This document shows positions 45,246 through 54,011 of a stretch of 64,000 bases of DNA, piece by piece. A program made the translations under genes and the position numbers. Source of the DNA: Variovorax sp. dw_308 (lineage in GTDB: Bacteria; Pseudomonadota; Gammaproteobacteria; Burkholderiales; Burkholderiaceae_C); the NCBI RefSeq assembly GCF_019207085.1, contig NZ_JAATOM010000004.1, positions 248,001 to 312,000 on the forward strand, read 5' to 3'. The notes beneath the pieces are model-generated. The model was given only the letters and a program-made list of their open reading frames with translations. It was not told the DNA's origin and did no database searches. Numbering within the stretch: the first letter of the stretch is position 1; each line of letters begins with the position of its first letter.

Positions 45246-46391
45246 GTGGCCGCCTTGCCGCAGCAGTCCGCGGCCGGGCGGATGCCACTTCTGGATGCCA
45301 CCAAGGGGGTGGCCTGCCTGCTGATCGTCGGGCACCACCTGGTTCGCTATGGGCCGCTGGCCGACGGTGCGGCGCCACTCGCGCCGTGGCTGTTCGAATG
45401 GCTCTCGGAGGATGGCCGGCTGGCGGTGCAGGTCTTCCTGGTGATCGCCGGCTTCCTGGCGGCGGCAAGCCTTGCGCCCGCGGGCCTGCTGCGAAGCGAC
45501 CGGCCTGCCATGCGCGCCCTCTACCAGCGCTACGGGCGCCTGGTCATGCCTTATCTGGCGGCGCTCACATGCACGGTGCTGGTGGCGGCGGCGGTCAGGC
45601 CCTGGCTCCACGACGAAGCCGTACCGGGTGCACCGAGCCTGCCGCAACTGATCGCGCATGGGTTGCTGCTGCAGGACCTGCTGGGCTACGACGCCCTGTC
45701 GGCAGGCGTCTGGTATGTGGCCATCGACTTCCAGCTGTTCGCACTGGCCATCGTGGTGGTCGGGCTCGCAGGGCCGATGCAGCGGCATGGGCGCCTGTCG
45801 CCCGCCACTGCGCGGTGGGTGGGCGCGGTACTTGTCGGGGGCCTGGTCGTCGGCTCGCTGCTGGTGTTCAACCGACAAGCCTCGCTGGACATCACGGCCA
45901 TCTATTTCTTCGGCGCCTACGGGCTGGGGATGCTCGGCTTCTGGCTCGGCCGGGCGACGCGCGGTATCGCCTGGAGCAGCGCGGTGGCCTTGCTGGGCAC
46001 GGTGGGCCTGGTGGCCCTGGCCGTCGAATGGCGCAGCCGCATCGTGGTGGCCCTGGTGACGGCGCTCGCCATCGTGCTGGCGGACCGCCGTGGCTGGCTG
46101 GCTCCGAAACACTGGCCCACGATGGCGATGCCGCTCCTGCGATTGGGGCGGATCTCCTACTCGCTGTTCCTGATTCACTTTTCGGTGATCCTCGCGGTCA
46201 ATGCGCTGGTCAGCCAGTGGGCGCCGCGCACGCCTTGGGGCGACGCGCTCGGACTGGCCGGGGCGGTGCTGTTGTCGCTGGGGGCCGCGACGGTGCTTCA
46301 CGCCCAGGTCGAGCTGCGTCCGACGACGTGGCGCGCGCTGTTGTTCCTGTTCGGCGCCCTGGTGGTGTGCGGGATGCTCACAGCGCCGTGA
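45246..46391 (+). CDS. Acyltransferase family 3 membrane protein
   Basis: The 381-residue protein has about ten membrane segments and the acyltransferase_3 N-terminal pattern (LLDATKGVACLLIVGHHLVR with the conserved His pair, then GRLAVQVFLVIAGFLAAASL). The GTG at 45246 is used; the ATG at 45282 is an alternative that would remove 12 residues. Such proteins acetylate or succinylate exported polysaccharides or lipids. No glycan genes are nearby, so the target is unknown. Confidence 0.8.
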   Translation: MAALPQQSAAGRMPLLDATKGVACLLIVGHHLVRYGPLADGAAPLAPWLFEWLSEDGRLAVQVFLVIAGFLAAASLAPAGLLRSDRPAMRALYQRYGRLVMPYLAALTCTVLVAAAVRPWLHDEAVPGAPSLPQLIAHGLLLQDLLGYDALSAGVWYVAIDFQLFALAIVVVGLAGPMQRHGRLSPATARWVGAVLVGGLVVGSLLVFNRQASLDITAIYFFGAYGLGMLGFWLGRATRGIAWSSAVALLGTVGLVALAVEWRSRIVVALVTALAIVLADRRGWLAPKHWPTMAMPLLRLGRISYSLFLIHFSVILAVNALVSQWAPRTPWGDALGLAGAVLLSLGAATVLHAQVELRPTTWRALLFLFGALVVCGMLTAP

Positions 46392-46418
46392 GGTTTCCGT
46401 GAGATCTCCGTGAGGTCG
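46386..46418 (+). repeat. Three tandem 11-base repeats (CCGTGAG + 4) ahead of cydD
   Basis: CCGTGAGGTTT, CCGTGAGATCT and CCGTGAGGTCG follow one another from 46386, one helical turn apart. They begin in the last codon and stop of the acyltransferase gene and run about 100 bases upstream of cydD. Phased repeats like this can bind a regulator cooperatively. Confidence 0.6.
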
Positions 46419-46439
46419 CGCCCTGGGGCATCCAGGGCG
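46419..46439 (+). other. Perfect 8-base hairpin in the cydD leader
   Basis: CGCCCTGG (46419-46426) and CCAGGGCG (46432-46439) pair exactly around a five-base loop. No T run follows, so it is not a standard terminator. It sits directly after the three tandem 11-base repeats and about 84 bases before the cydD start, and may be a leader structure or a weak terminator for the acyltransferase gene. Confidence 0.5.
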
Positions 46440-46522
46440 ATTCGCGCAACCGGGCGAACGGCCTGTTGCGCCCGCCGTCCGGAGGGCGCACGCTGCGGAG
46501 GTGTGAACAAACCCACAGACGG

Positions 46523-48277
46523 ATGACACCGCCTCCATCGCAGCGTCCACACTTGCAATCGCTCCCGGCGCAAGGCCTAGGCAGCGTGGTGCAGGGCGTC
46601 GCGGCCTTGCTGTGGCTGCCGCAGGCCGCGCTGCTGGCCTGGGCGGTGGACGGCCTCGCGTCGGGCCGCGGCTTGGCGGCCGTGGGATGGCCGGCCGGGG
46701 GGATCCTGCTGCTGGGCCTGCTGCGCAGTGCTTGCGAAGCCTGGGGCGCGCGCCGTGTCTTCCTGCAGGCCCGCGCCCACCTGACGGCCTTGCGGGCGCA
46801 TGCGGTGGCGGCACTGGCGGCGGGCTCGCCGTCGGATCGCACGCGGGTGCCTTCGGGCCTGGCGGCCAGTGTGCTGGCCGAGCAGGCCGAAGCGGTGGTG
46901 CCCTACCTGGTGCGGTATCAGCCGGCGCGTTGGCGCGTGATGGTGGTTCCGCTCGCCATCGCGGCCGTGGTGGCTTGCCTTTCATGGATCGCGGCGCTGG
47001 TGCTGCTGGTCGCGGCGCCGCTGATTCCGGTGTTCATGGTCATCGTCGGCATGCGGGCGCAGGCCGCGAGCAAGGCGCAGATGCTGGAGATGGGCAGCAT
47101 GAATGCCTTCCTGCTGGACCGTCTGCGCGGCCTCGCCACCTTGCGTGCGCTGGACGCGGTGGACGCGACTGCGCGGCGCCTGGGGGATTCCGCGCAGTCC
47201 TTGCGACGGCGCACGATGGCCGTGTTGCGCATCGCGTTCCTGTCGTCCGCGGTGCTGGAACTGTTCTCCGCGCTCGGCGTTGCGATGGTGGCGGCGTATG
47301 TGGGATTCCATCTGCTTGGGACGCTGGCATTCGGCGCCTGGGGCAATCGCCTGAGCCTCGGCGAGGGCCTGTTCATCCTGCTGCTGGCGCCCGCGTTTTT
47401 CGAGCCATTGCGGGACATGGCCGCGGTCTGGCATGACCGTGCTGCCGGGGAGGCGGCCCTGAATGCGCTTGGGCAGATGGAGCGCCATGGGGTTGCGTTG
47501 CCGGGCGGGCGCCCCGCCAGCGTCGGCGCCGTGGCCGCGCAGCCGAACCCGCACCCGCACCCGCACACCGCCCCGTCTGTGATCGTGCGCGAGCTGCGCT
47601 TCGCGCACCCCGGGGAGTCGCCGCTTTTCGACGGCTTCGAGCTTCGTATCGCAGCTGGCGAGCATGTCGCGCTGCTGGGCGCGAGCGGGTCGGGCAAGAC
47701 CGCGCTGTTGTCGCTGTTGGCGGGCTTGCTGCCAGCCGCGAGCGGCCACATAGAGATCGGCGGCGTGCCGATGTCCGATCGCAACGCCACGGCACTGCGT
47801 GAGCGCATGGGCTGGATGGGGCAGAAGCCGCATGTGTTCGCCGGCTCGGTGGCGGCCAACGTCGCCTTGGGCCGGGCCGGCATCGGCGCGCCAGAGGTGG
47901 CATCGGCAATGCGCCTGGCCCGGCTGGAGGCGGTCGCGCAGGCGCATCCGGGTGTGGCATTGGGCGAAGGTGGTGTGGGGCTTTCAGGTGGCGAGGCGGC
48001 AAGGCTCGCGCTGGCGCGCATGGCCGCCCACGCGGGCGCCGACCTCTTGCTGGCCGACGAACCCACTGCGCACCTCGACACCGAAACCGCCGCGCACGTG
48101 GCCGACGCGCTGTTGGCGCTGGCCCGCGGCAAGACCTTGATCGTTGCCACGCACGACCCGGTGCTGGCTGCGCGCATCGGTCGCGTGGTCGATCTGGATG
48201 CCGAGCCGATGGAGCATGCTGCCCGTCCGCCCGAAGGCGCTCGCAACCCTGCGCGCAGCGCCGAGGTTCTCCAATGA
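46523..48277 (+). CDS. cydD: Thiol reductant ABC exporter subunit CydD
   Basis: The 584-residue half-transporter has six membrane helices (about 30-310) and a nucleotide-binding domain with Walker A LLGASGSGKTALL, the signature LSGGEAARLALARM and Walker B DLLLADEPTAHLDTETAAHV. With CydC it exports glutathione and cysteine to the periplasm, which is needed to assemble the haem groups of cytochrome bd. The linker contains a His-Pro-rich stretch. Its stop overlaps the start of cydC by four bases. Confidence 0.93.
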   Translation: MTPPPSQRPHLQSLPAQGLGSVVQGVAALLWLPQAALLAWAVDGLASGRGLAAVGWPAGGILLLGLLRSACEAWGARRVFLQARAHLTALRAHAVAALAAGSPSDRTRVPSGLAASVLAEQAEAVVPYLVRYQPARWRVMVVPLAIAAVVACLSWIAALVLLVAAPLIPVFMVIVGMRAQAASKAQMLEMGSMNAFLLDRLRGLATLRALDAVDATARRLGDSAQSLRRRTMAVLRIAFLSSAVLELFSALGVAMVAAYVGFHLLGTLAFGAWGNRLSLGEGLFILLLAPAFFEPLRDMAAVWHDRAAGEAALNALGQMERHGVALPGGRPASVGAVAAQPNPHPHPHTAPSVIVRELRFAHPGESPLFDGFELRIAAGEHVALLGASGSGKTALLSLLAGLLPAASGHIEIGGVPMSDRNATALRERMGWMGQKPHVFAGSVAANVALGRAGIGAPEVASAMRLARLEAVAQAHPGVALGEGGVGLSGGEAARLALARMAAHAGADLLLADEPTAHLDTETAAHVADALLALARGKTLIVATHDPVLAARIGRVVDLDAEPMEHAARPPEGARNPARSAEVLQ

Positions 48278-49971
48278 CCCGCGCCTGGCGCGATCTCCGC
48301 CTCGTGCTGCGGCCCTTTCTCGCCGCGCAGCCACGGGCCCTGCTGTGGGGAGCGGTGATGGCCGTGCTCACGGTGTGGATGGGCATGGCCTTGCTGGGCT
48401 TCTCGGGCTGGTTCATCACCGCGGCTTCGCTGGCGGGTTTGAGCGCCGCCACGGCGTCGGTGTTCGACGTGTTCACGCCATCCGCCGGCATCCGCTTGCT
48501 GGCGCTGGGGCGCACGGCCTCGCGCTATGCAGAGCGGCTGGTCACGCACGATGCGACCTTCGGCGTGCTGGCCACGCTGCGTGTGCAGCTGTTCCGTGGC
48601 TGGGCGCGGGCCGGGGCCGCGCGGGCGCTGTTGGTGCAACCGTCACGACTGCTGTTTCGCCTCACTTCCGACATCGACGCACTGGAGTCGCTCTACCTGC
48701 GCCTGCTGGTGCCGGCGGCTGCGGCATGCGGTGCGGCGATGCTGGCAGGCGTCGCGGTCGGCTTCATGCACGTGGGCGTGGGCCTTGCGCTTGGACTTTG
48801 GCTCGTGGTGTGCGGGTGTGGCATGGCACTGGCCATCGCGAGTCGTGCGCGTCGTCCCGCGGTGCTGCGTGGACACGCGATCGAGGCCTTGCGTGCGCGT
48901 GCGGTGGATCTCGTGGCGGGCCAGACGGATCTCGTGATGTCAGGTCGCCTCGACGCCCAACGCCATGCGCTCGCCGCTGCGGATGCGCGCCTTGCCAAGG
49001 CCGACCTCGCGCTGAACCGGCTCGAGACCGCTGCCGCTTTCGGCCATGGCGCGGCCGGCACATTGAGCCTGGTCGGAACGCTGTTGGCGGTGGGCTGGCT
49101 GGTGGGCGAGGGCGCCATTGGCGCGCCTGCAGCGGCGCTGGCATTGCTCATCGCGATGACGGCGATCGAACCCTTTGCCGCATTGCGGCGCGGCGCGCTC
49201 GATGCCGGGCGCACCTGGCTTGCGGTGAAGCGCCTGGGCCCGCGGATGGCCGTCGCCGACGAGGAGGCGCCCGCGCCATCGATCGAATTTGCAAGCTCGC
49301 TTGCCTTGCGGCTTGACGATGTGTCCGCACGCTATGCCGACGGGCAGGATCAGGTGCTCGCCCACTTGTCCCTCGCCATCGCCGCAGGCGAACGCGTGGC
49401 GCTGGTCGGCCCCAGCGGTGCAGGCAAGTCGACGGTGCTGGCGCTCGCCACGGGCGAGATGACGGCTTTCTCCGGCACGGTCGCACGGCAACCTGCGTGT
49501 CTGCTGACCCAGCGCACCGAACTGTTCCACGACAGCCTGCGCGACAACCTGCGGCTGGCAGACCCTTGCGCCGGCGATGCGCAGCTGTGGTCCGCGCTCG
49601 ATGCGGCGGGTCTCGGTGACGAGGCAAGGGCCCTGTCCGCGGGGCTCGATACCACATTGGGCGAGGGTGGTCTAGGCCTGTCTGGCGGGCAGTCCAGACG
49701 ACTTGCGCTCGCGCGGCTCTTCTTGCGTAATACGCCCCTGTGGGTTCTCGATGAACCCAGCGAGGCGCTGGACACTGCGACTGCACGCGACGTGTTGAAC
49801 AGGTTGTCCGGCCATGTCGCAGGCAAGAGCCTGTTGATCGCCACCCATCTGCGTCGAGAGGCAGAGCTGGCGGATCGGCTGGTCTGCCTGAGGGAGGGTT
49901 GCGTCGTTGCCGACCTGATGCGCGGCACGGACGCCTTTGACGCCGCGCTTCACGCGTTGCGCCCCGACTGA
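48274..49971 (+). CDS. cydC: Thiol reductant ABC exporter subunit CydC
   Basis: The 565-residue partner of CydD has six membrane helices and Walker A LVGPSGAGKSTVL, the signature LSGGQSRRLALARL and Walker B PLWVLDEPSEALDTATARDV. It overlaps cydD by four bases and precedes cydA by 39 bases. Placing cydDC directly before cydABX means thiol export and oxidase synthesis are made together. Confidence 0.93.
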   Translation: MTRAWRDLRLVLRPFLAAQPRALLWGAVMAVLTVWMGMALLGFSGWFITAASLAGLSAATASVFDVFTPSAGIRLLALGRTASRYAERLVTHDATFGVLATLRVQLFRGWARAGAARALLVQPSRLLFRLTSDIDALESLYLRLLVPAAAACGAAMLAGVAVGFMHVGVGLALGLWLVVCGCGMALAIASRARRPAVLRGHAIEALRARAVDLVAGQTDLVMSGRLDAQRHALAAADARLAKADLALNRLETAAAFGHGAAGTLSLVGTLLAVGWLVGEGAIGAPAAALALLIAMTAIEPFAALRRGALDAGRTWLAVKRLGPRMAVADEEAPAPSIEFASSLALRLDDVSARYADGQDQVLAHLSLAIAAGERVALVGPSGAGKSTVLALATGEMTAFSGTVARQPACLLTQRTELFHDSLRDNLRLADPCAGDAQLWSALDAAGLGDEARALSAGLDTTLGEGGLGLSGGQSRRLALARLFLRNTPLWVLDEPSEALDTATARDVLNRLSGHVAGKSLLIATHLRREAELADRLVCLREGCVVADLMRGTDAFDAALHALRPD

Positions 49972-50010
49972 TCGACGAATGGCAAACAACAAGTCAACGA
50001 GGAGCGTCCC

Positions 50011-51612
50011 ATGGACATGGACATCGTCGCACTCTCGCGATTGCAGTTCGGCGCCACGGCGCTCTATCACTTCCTGTTCGTGCCGCTGACCATCGGCCTG
50101 TCGATCCTGCTGGCCATCATGGAGACGGTCTACGTCATGACGGGCCGCGTGATCTGGCGCGACATCACCAAGTTCTGGGGCACGCTGTTCGGCATCAACT
50201 TCGCGATGGGCGTGGCCACGGGCGTGGTGATGGAGTTCCAGTTCGGCATGAACTGGAGCTACTACAGCCACTATGTCGGCGACATCTTCGGCGCGCCGCT
50301 GGCCATCGAAGGCTTGATGGCCTTCTTCCTGGAAGCGACCTTCGTCGGGCTCTTCTTCTTCGGTTGGGACAAGCTGTCGAAGGTCGGCCACCTGGTCACG
50401 ACCTGGGCGGTGGCCATGGGCACCAACCTGTCGGCGTTGTGGATCCTGATTGCCAACGGCTGGATGCAGAACCCGGTCGGCGCGGTGTTCAACCCCAAGA
50501 CCATGCGCATGGAGGTCAGCGACTTCTACGAGATCCTGACCAACACCGTGGCGCAGGCCAAGTTCGTGCACACGGTGTCGGCGGGCTATGCCTGCGCGTC
50601 GATCTTCGTGCTGGGCGTGTCGGCTTGGTACCTGCTGCGCAACCGGCACGTCGAGATTGCCAGGCGTTCGATGACGGTGGCCGCGTCCTTCGGCCTCGCG
50701 GCCTCGCTGTCTGTCGTGCTGCTGGGCGACGAGAGCGGCTACCAGTCGAGCGAGCACCAGAAGATGAAGCTCGCGGCCATCGAGGCGATGTGGACGACCG
50801 TGCCTGCGCCGGCGCATTTCACCGCCTTCGGCTTCCCCGACCAGGAGGCCCGCGAAACGCACTATGCGGTGCACATTCCGGCGGTGATGGGCCTGATCGG
50901 CACGCGCTCGCTCACGACCGTGATTCCTGGCATCGACGAACTGGTGAAGCGGGCCGAGGTGCGCATCACGGCGGGCCTCAAGGCCTACGAGGCGCTGCAG
51001 CAGATCCGCGACGCCGGCAGCACGACGGCGGTGACACAGGGCGTGCGCGACGCATTCGAATTCAACGGGCCGGACATGGGCTACGCGCTGCTGCTCAAGC
51101 GCTACGTCGACGACCCGCGCCAGGCCACGCCCGAGCAGATCCGCCAGGCAGCCTGGGACACCGTGCCGCAGGTCGCGCCGCTGTTCTGGACCTTCCGCGT
51201 GATGGTCGGGATCGGCATGTTCCTGATCCTGCTGACGGCGACCTTCTTCGTGCTGTCGGCGCGCCGGCGGCTGGACCGGCACGCATGGCTGCTCAAGGTG
51301 GCGCTGTGGTCGATCCCGCTGCCCTGGATTGCCGCCGAGGCGGGCTGGATGGTGGCCGAGTTCGGGCGGCAGCCGTGGATCATCGAAGGCGTGTTGCCGA
51401 CGGCCCTGGCGGTATCGAACCTCGGGGCCGTGACGCTGCTCATCACGCTGCTGGGCTTCGTCGCGATCTACACCGTGCTGCTGGTCATCGAGTTGAAGCT
51501 GATGTTCAAGGCGATCCGCAAGGGGCCGCTCGACGAGCATCCGCCGTTGGCGGGGGATGTGATGCGCGGCTTCGGCCGCAACCCGTCCAGGCCTTTCGCC
51601 GCAGGGAGCTGA
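50011..51612 (+). CDS. cydA: Cytochrome bd ubiquinol oxidase subunit I
   Basis: The 533-residue protein is of the long Q-loop type (close to E. coli CydA, 522 residues). His20 in RLQFGATALYHFLF is the haem b595 ligand. The conserved carboxylates lie in MEFQFGMNWSYYSHYVGDIF and FFLEATFVGLF. It starts with MDMDIVALSR behind AGGAG. It oxidises quinol and reduces O2 at low oxygen without pumping protons. Confidence 0.97.
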   Translation: MDMDIVALSRLQFGATALYHFLFVPLTIGLSILLAIMETVYVMTGRVIWRDITKFWGTLFGINFAMGVATGVVMEFQFGMNWSYYSHYVGDIFGAPLAIEGLMAFFLEATFVGLFFFGWDKLSKVGHLVTTWAVAMGTNLSALWILIANGWMQNPVGAVFNPKTMRMEVSDFYEILTNTVAQAKFVHTVSAGYACASIFVLGVSAWYLLRNRHVEIARRSMTVAASFGLAASLSVVLLGDESGYQSSEHQKMKLAAIEAMWTTVPAPAHFTAFGFPDQEARETHYAVHIPAVMGLIGTRSLTTVIPGIDELVKRAEVRITAGLKAYEALQQIRDAGSTTAVTQGVRDAFEFNGPDMGYALLLKRYVDDPRQATPEQIRQAAWDTVPQVAPLFWTFRVMVGIGMFLILLTATFFVLSARRRLDRHAWLLKVALWSIPLPWIAAEAGWMVAEFGRQPWIIEGVLPTALAVSNLGAVTLLITLLGFVAIYTVLLVIELKLMFKAIRKGPLDEHPPLAGDVMRGFGRNPSRPFAAGS

Positions 51613-51615
51613 ATC

Positions 51616-52770
51616 ATGATCCTTCACGAACTCCTGGCCTACGACACGCTGCGCATGATCTGGTGGTTGCTGCTGGGCATCCTGCTGGTCGGCTTCGCGG
51701 TGACGGACGGCTTCGACCTGGGCACGGGCATCCTGTTGCCCTTCGCCGGGCGCGACGACATCGAGCGCCGCGTGATCATCAACAGCGTGGGGCCGGTGTG
51801 GGAAGGCAACCAGGTGTGGCTGGTGCTGGGCGGCGGCGCCATCTTCGCGGCCTGGCCACAGCTCTACGCGGTGTCGTTCTCGGGCTTCTACCTGGCGATG
51901 TTCGTGATCCTCACGGCGCTGATCCTGCGGCCGGTGGCCTTCAAGTTCCGCAGCAAGCGCGACGACCCCGCATGGCGCACGCGCTGGGACTGGGTGCTTT
52001 TCTATTGCGGGCTGGTGCCTTCGCTGATCTTCGGCGTCGCCATCGGCAATGTGCTGCAGGGCGTGCCGTTCCGGTTCACGGCCGACATGCACATCCTCTA
52101 CGAAGGCACGTTCTTCGCGTTGCTCAATCCGTTCGCCTTGCTGTGCGGCCTGGTGTCGGTCGCGATGCTGGCCATGCATGCCGCCGGCTGGATCGTGTTC
52201 AAGACCGATGGCGCGGTGGCCGAGCGCGCACGTTCGCTGGGCATGCTGGCCGCGCTGCTCACGGTGGCGCTGTATGCGCTGGCCGGCGTGCTGCTGCTGA
52301 CGGTGATGACCGGCTATCGCGTCACCAGCGCCGTCGACATGCTCGGGCCGTCGAACCCGATGCTCAAGACGGCGCAGGTGCAGGCCGGCGCCTGGTTCGC
52401 GAACTATGCGGCCCACCCCTGGGCGCTGGTCGCGCCGGTGCTCGGTTTCGTGGGGGCCATCGGCTCGCTGCTCGCGTTGATGGCGCGGCGCGGCGGGCTG
52501 GCGCTGCTGTGCTCGGGGCTCGGCATCGCGGGCATCATCCTCAGCGTGGGCGCGTCGATGTTTCCGTTCATCCTGCCGTCGAGCCTGGAGCCGCGCGCCA
52601 GCCTGATGGTGTTCGACGCCTCATCGAGCCACTTGACGCTGTTCATCATGCTGGTGGCCACCTGCATCTTCCTGCCGATCATCCTGGCCTACACGAGCTG
52701 GGTCTATCACGTGCTGTGGGGCAAGGTGGACGAGGATGCGATCCGCGAAGAGCGCGGTCATGCCTACTGA
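51616..52770 (+). CDS. cydB: Cytochrome bd ubiquinol oxidase subunit II
   Basis: The 384-residue membrane protein starts MILHELLAYDTLRMIWWLLL and has the CydB signature FAVTDGFDLGTGILLPF with SVGPVWEGNQVWLVLGGGAI, eight or nine helices and the VTSAVDMLGPSNPM loop. It begins four bases after cydA. It is required with CydA and CydX for the haem-containing oxidase core. Confidence 0.97.
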   Translation: MILHELLAYDTLRMIWWLLLGILLVGFAVTDGFDLGTGILLPFAGRDDIERRVIINSVGPVWEGNQVWLVLGGGAIFAAWPQLYAVSFSGFYLAMFVILTALILRPVAFKFRSKRDDPAWRTRWDWVLFYCGLVPSLIFGVAIGNVLQGVPFRFTADMHILYEGTFFALLNPFALLCGLVSVAMLAMHAAGWIVFKTDGAVAERARSLGMLAALLTVALYALAGVLLLTVMTGYRVTSAVDMLGPSNPMLKTAQVQAGAWFANYAAHPWALVAPVLGFVGAIGSLLALMARRGGLALLCSGLGIAGIILSVGASMFPFILPSSLEPRASLMVFDASSSHLTLFIMLVATCIFLPIILAYTSWVYHVLWGKVDEDAIREERGHAY

Positions 52771-52788
52771 ACCCTGAAAGGACGATTG

Positions 52789-52935
52789 ATGTGGTACTTC
52801 TCGTGGATGCTCGGGCTGCCGCTGGCGGCGGCCTTCGCGGTGCTCAATGCCATGTGGTACGAGCTGATGGACGACGAGGCGATTCGCAAGGCGACGCTGG
52901 AGCCGGAAGGGCCGCAAGGGCAGGAGCGGCTGTAG
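52789..52935 (+). CDS. cydX: Cytochrome bd small subunit CydX
   Basis: The 48-residue frame from ATG 52789 reads MWYFSWMLGLPLAAAFAVLN at the start and AMWYELMDDEAIRKA after the helix. This matches CydX (E. coli CydX begins MWYFAWILG and has one membrane helix). It starts 18 bases after the cydB stop behind GAAAGGACG. CydX stabilises the haem sites of the oxidase. Because of its length it is easily missed by automatic gene callers. Confidence 0.93.
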   Translation: MWYFSWMLGLPLAAAFAVLNAMWYELMDDEAIRKATLEPEGPQGQERL

Positions 52936-52985
52936 ACGATTGCATGTAGTGAGCTGAGCGCAACGGCAGCAATCGACGCGGCCGT

Positions 52986-54011
52986 TCAGTGGCGGAAATT
53001 GGCGTCGAGAAAGTCGATCAGGTCGAGCGTGACGTTGGCCTTCTGGGTGACGTTGGTGTAGATCGAGGCGCCGGGCTTGATGCAGCTCTTTCGCATCTCG
53101 GGGAACAGCGCGGCCGGGTCGGTTTCGGCAAAGGTCTTGCCGTCATAGTTGAAGCGACCGTCGGGTTCCACCACCACGTTGCAGTTGGCCAGGCTTTCGA
53201 TGGTCGGGTTGCGGTACATGACGCGGTCTTTCGGGTCGCCGTCGAATGCCGTGGTTGCACCGGAGTAGACCTTGACCAGGCTGCTGCCACCTGCCGCCGT
53301 GTATTCGCTCCCGAGCGTTTCGCAGGGCTTGACGCCTGTCACGTCGTCCTTGTCACCGATCGCGATGAACACCTGGGCGCTTGGCTTGGGCTGCCGCGGG
53401 TGGAGAAAGCATGTGGCCCCGACGGCCATCACGAGTGCAAAGCGGTCGGCTTTTTCCGAAGGCAGGAATGTTCGGTCGGCGGCGAGCAAGGCCACGGTTC
53501 CACCGCGTCCGGATCCCATGAGCGCCATCCGGTCGGCGGGGTAGCCAAGGGAGACAAGGTAGCGCTTGGCAGCAAAGGCGTCGCGCATCTGTTCGTAGAG
53601 GCTGATGGCGGTGTTGTCGTTTGAAGTGGACTTCACGCTCCGTGCGCCGTAGGTGTCGATCACCAGGACCGTATAGCCGGCGGAACTGATGGACCGGGCG
53701 TAGTGGCCCTCGCGCACGTCGCTCCAGCCGTCCGCGGCATTGACGATGACCACGGCCGCCTTGGCTTCGCCAGGCGGCTTGAATACCACGGCCTTGATCT
53801 CCAGTTCCTGCCCGCCCGCGCGCGGGGACTTGAAGCTGACCAGGGTGCCGCCTTGTGGCTGCGCATAGGGCATCGGAAGTTGCATCCACGCGCGCGAGGG
53901 TCTACCCGGCGGAGTCGCCATCGGCTCTTGTTGCGCGCAGGCCGCGACGCAGAAGAGCGCCGCAATGGCCAGCGCTGCCGCATGGCGAAGTGTCGAACGG
54001 AGCCGAGTCAT
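52986..54011 (-). CDS. Alpha/beta-hydrolase-like lipoprotein (dienelactone-hydrolase type) with Gly at the nucleophile position
   Basis: The 341-residue protein has a lipoprotein signal (lipobox VAAC, Cys25) and an alpha/beta-hydrolase fold (AVVIVNAADGWSDVREGHYA; DTYGARSVKSTSNDN). The nucleophile elbow reads MGSGRGG (165-171). By alignment with the GxCxGG of dienelactone hydrolases, the nucleophile position is Gly168, not Cys or Ser. Asp in GDKDDVTGVKPCETL may be the acid. Serine 167 could act in a shifted elbow, but the enzyme may also be inactive. It starts with ATG overlapping the cyclase stop by four bases. Confidence 0.75.
   Translation of the reverse strand: MTRLRSTLRHAAALAIAALFCVAACAQQEPMATPPGRPSRAWMQLPMPYAQPQGGTLVSFKSPRAGGQELEIKAVVFKPPGEAKAAVVIVNAADGWSDVREGHYARSISSAGYTVLVIDTYGARSVKSTSNDNTAISLYEQMRDAFAAKRYLVSLGYPADRMALMGSGRGGTVALLAADRTFLPSEKADRFALVMAVGATCFLHPRQPKPSAQVFIAIGDKDDVTGVKPCETLGSEYTAAGGSSLVKVYSGATTAFDGDPKDRVMYRNPTIESLANCNVVVEPDGRFNYDGKTFAETDPAALFPEMRKSCIKPGASIYTNVTQKANVTLDLIDFLDANFRH

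Noticed and set aside
50364-52949. 861-codon plus-strand frame overlapping cydA, cydB and cydX
   Set aside because: Alternate-frame shadow rich in Arg/Gly/Ala; the cyd genes in the other frames are unambiguous.
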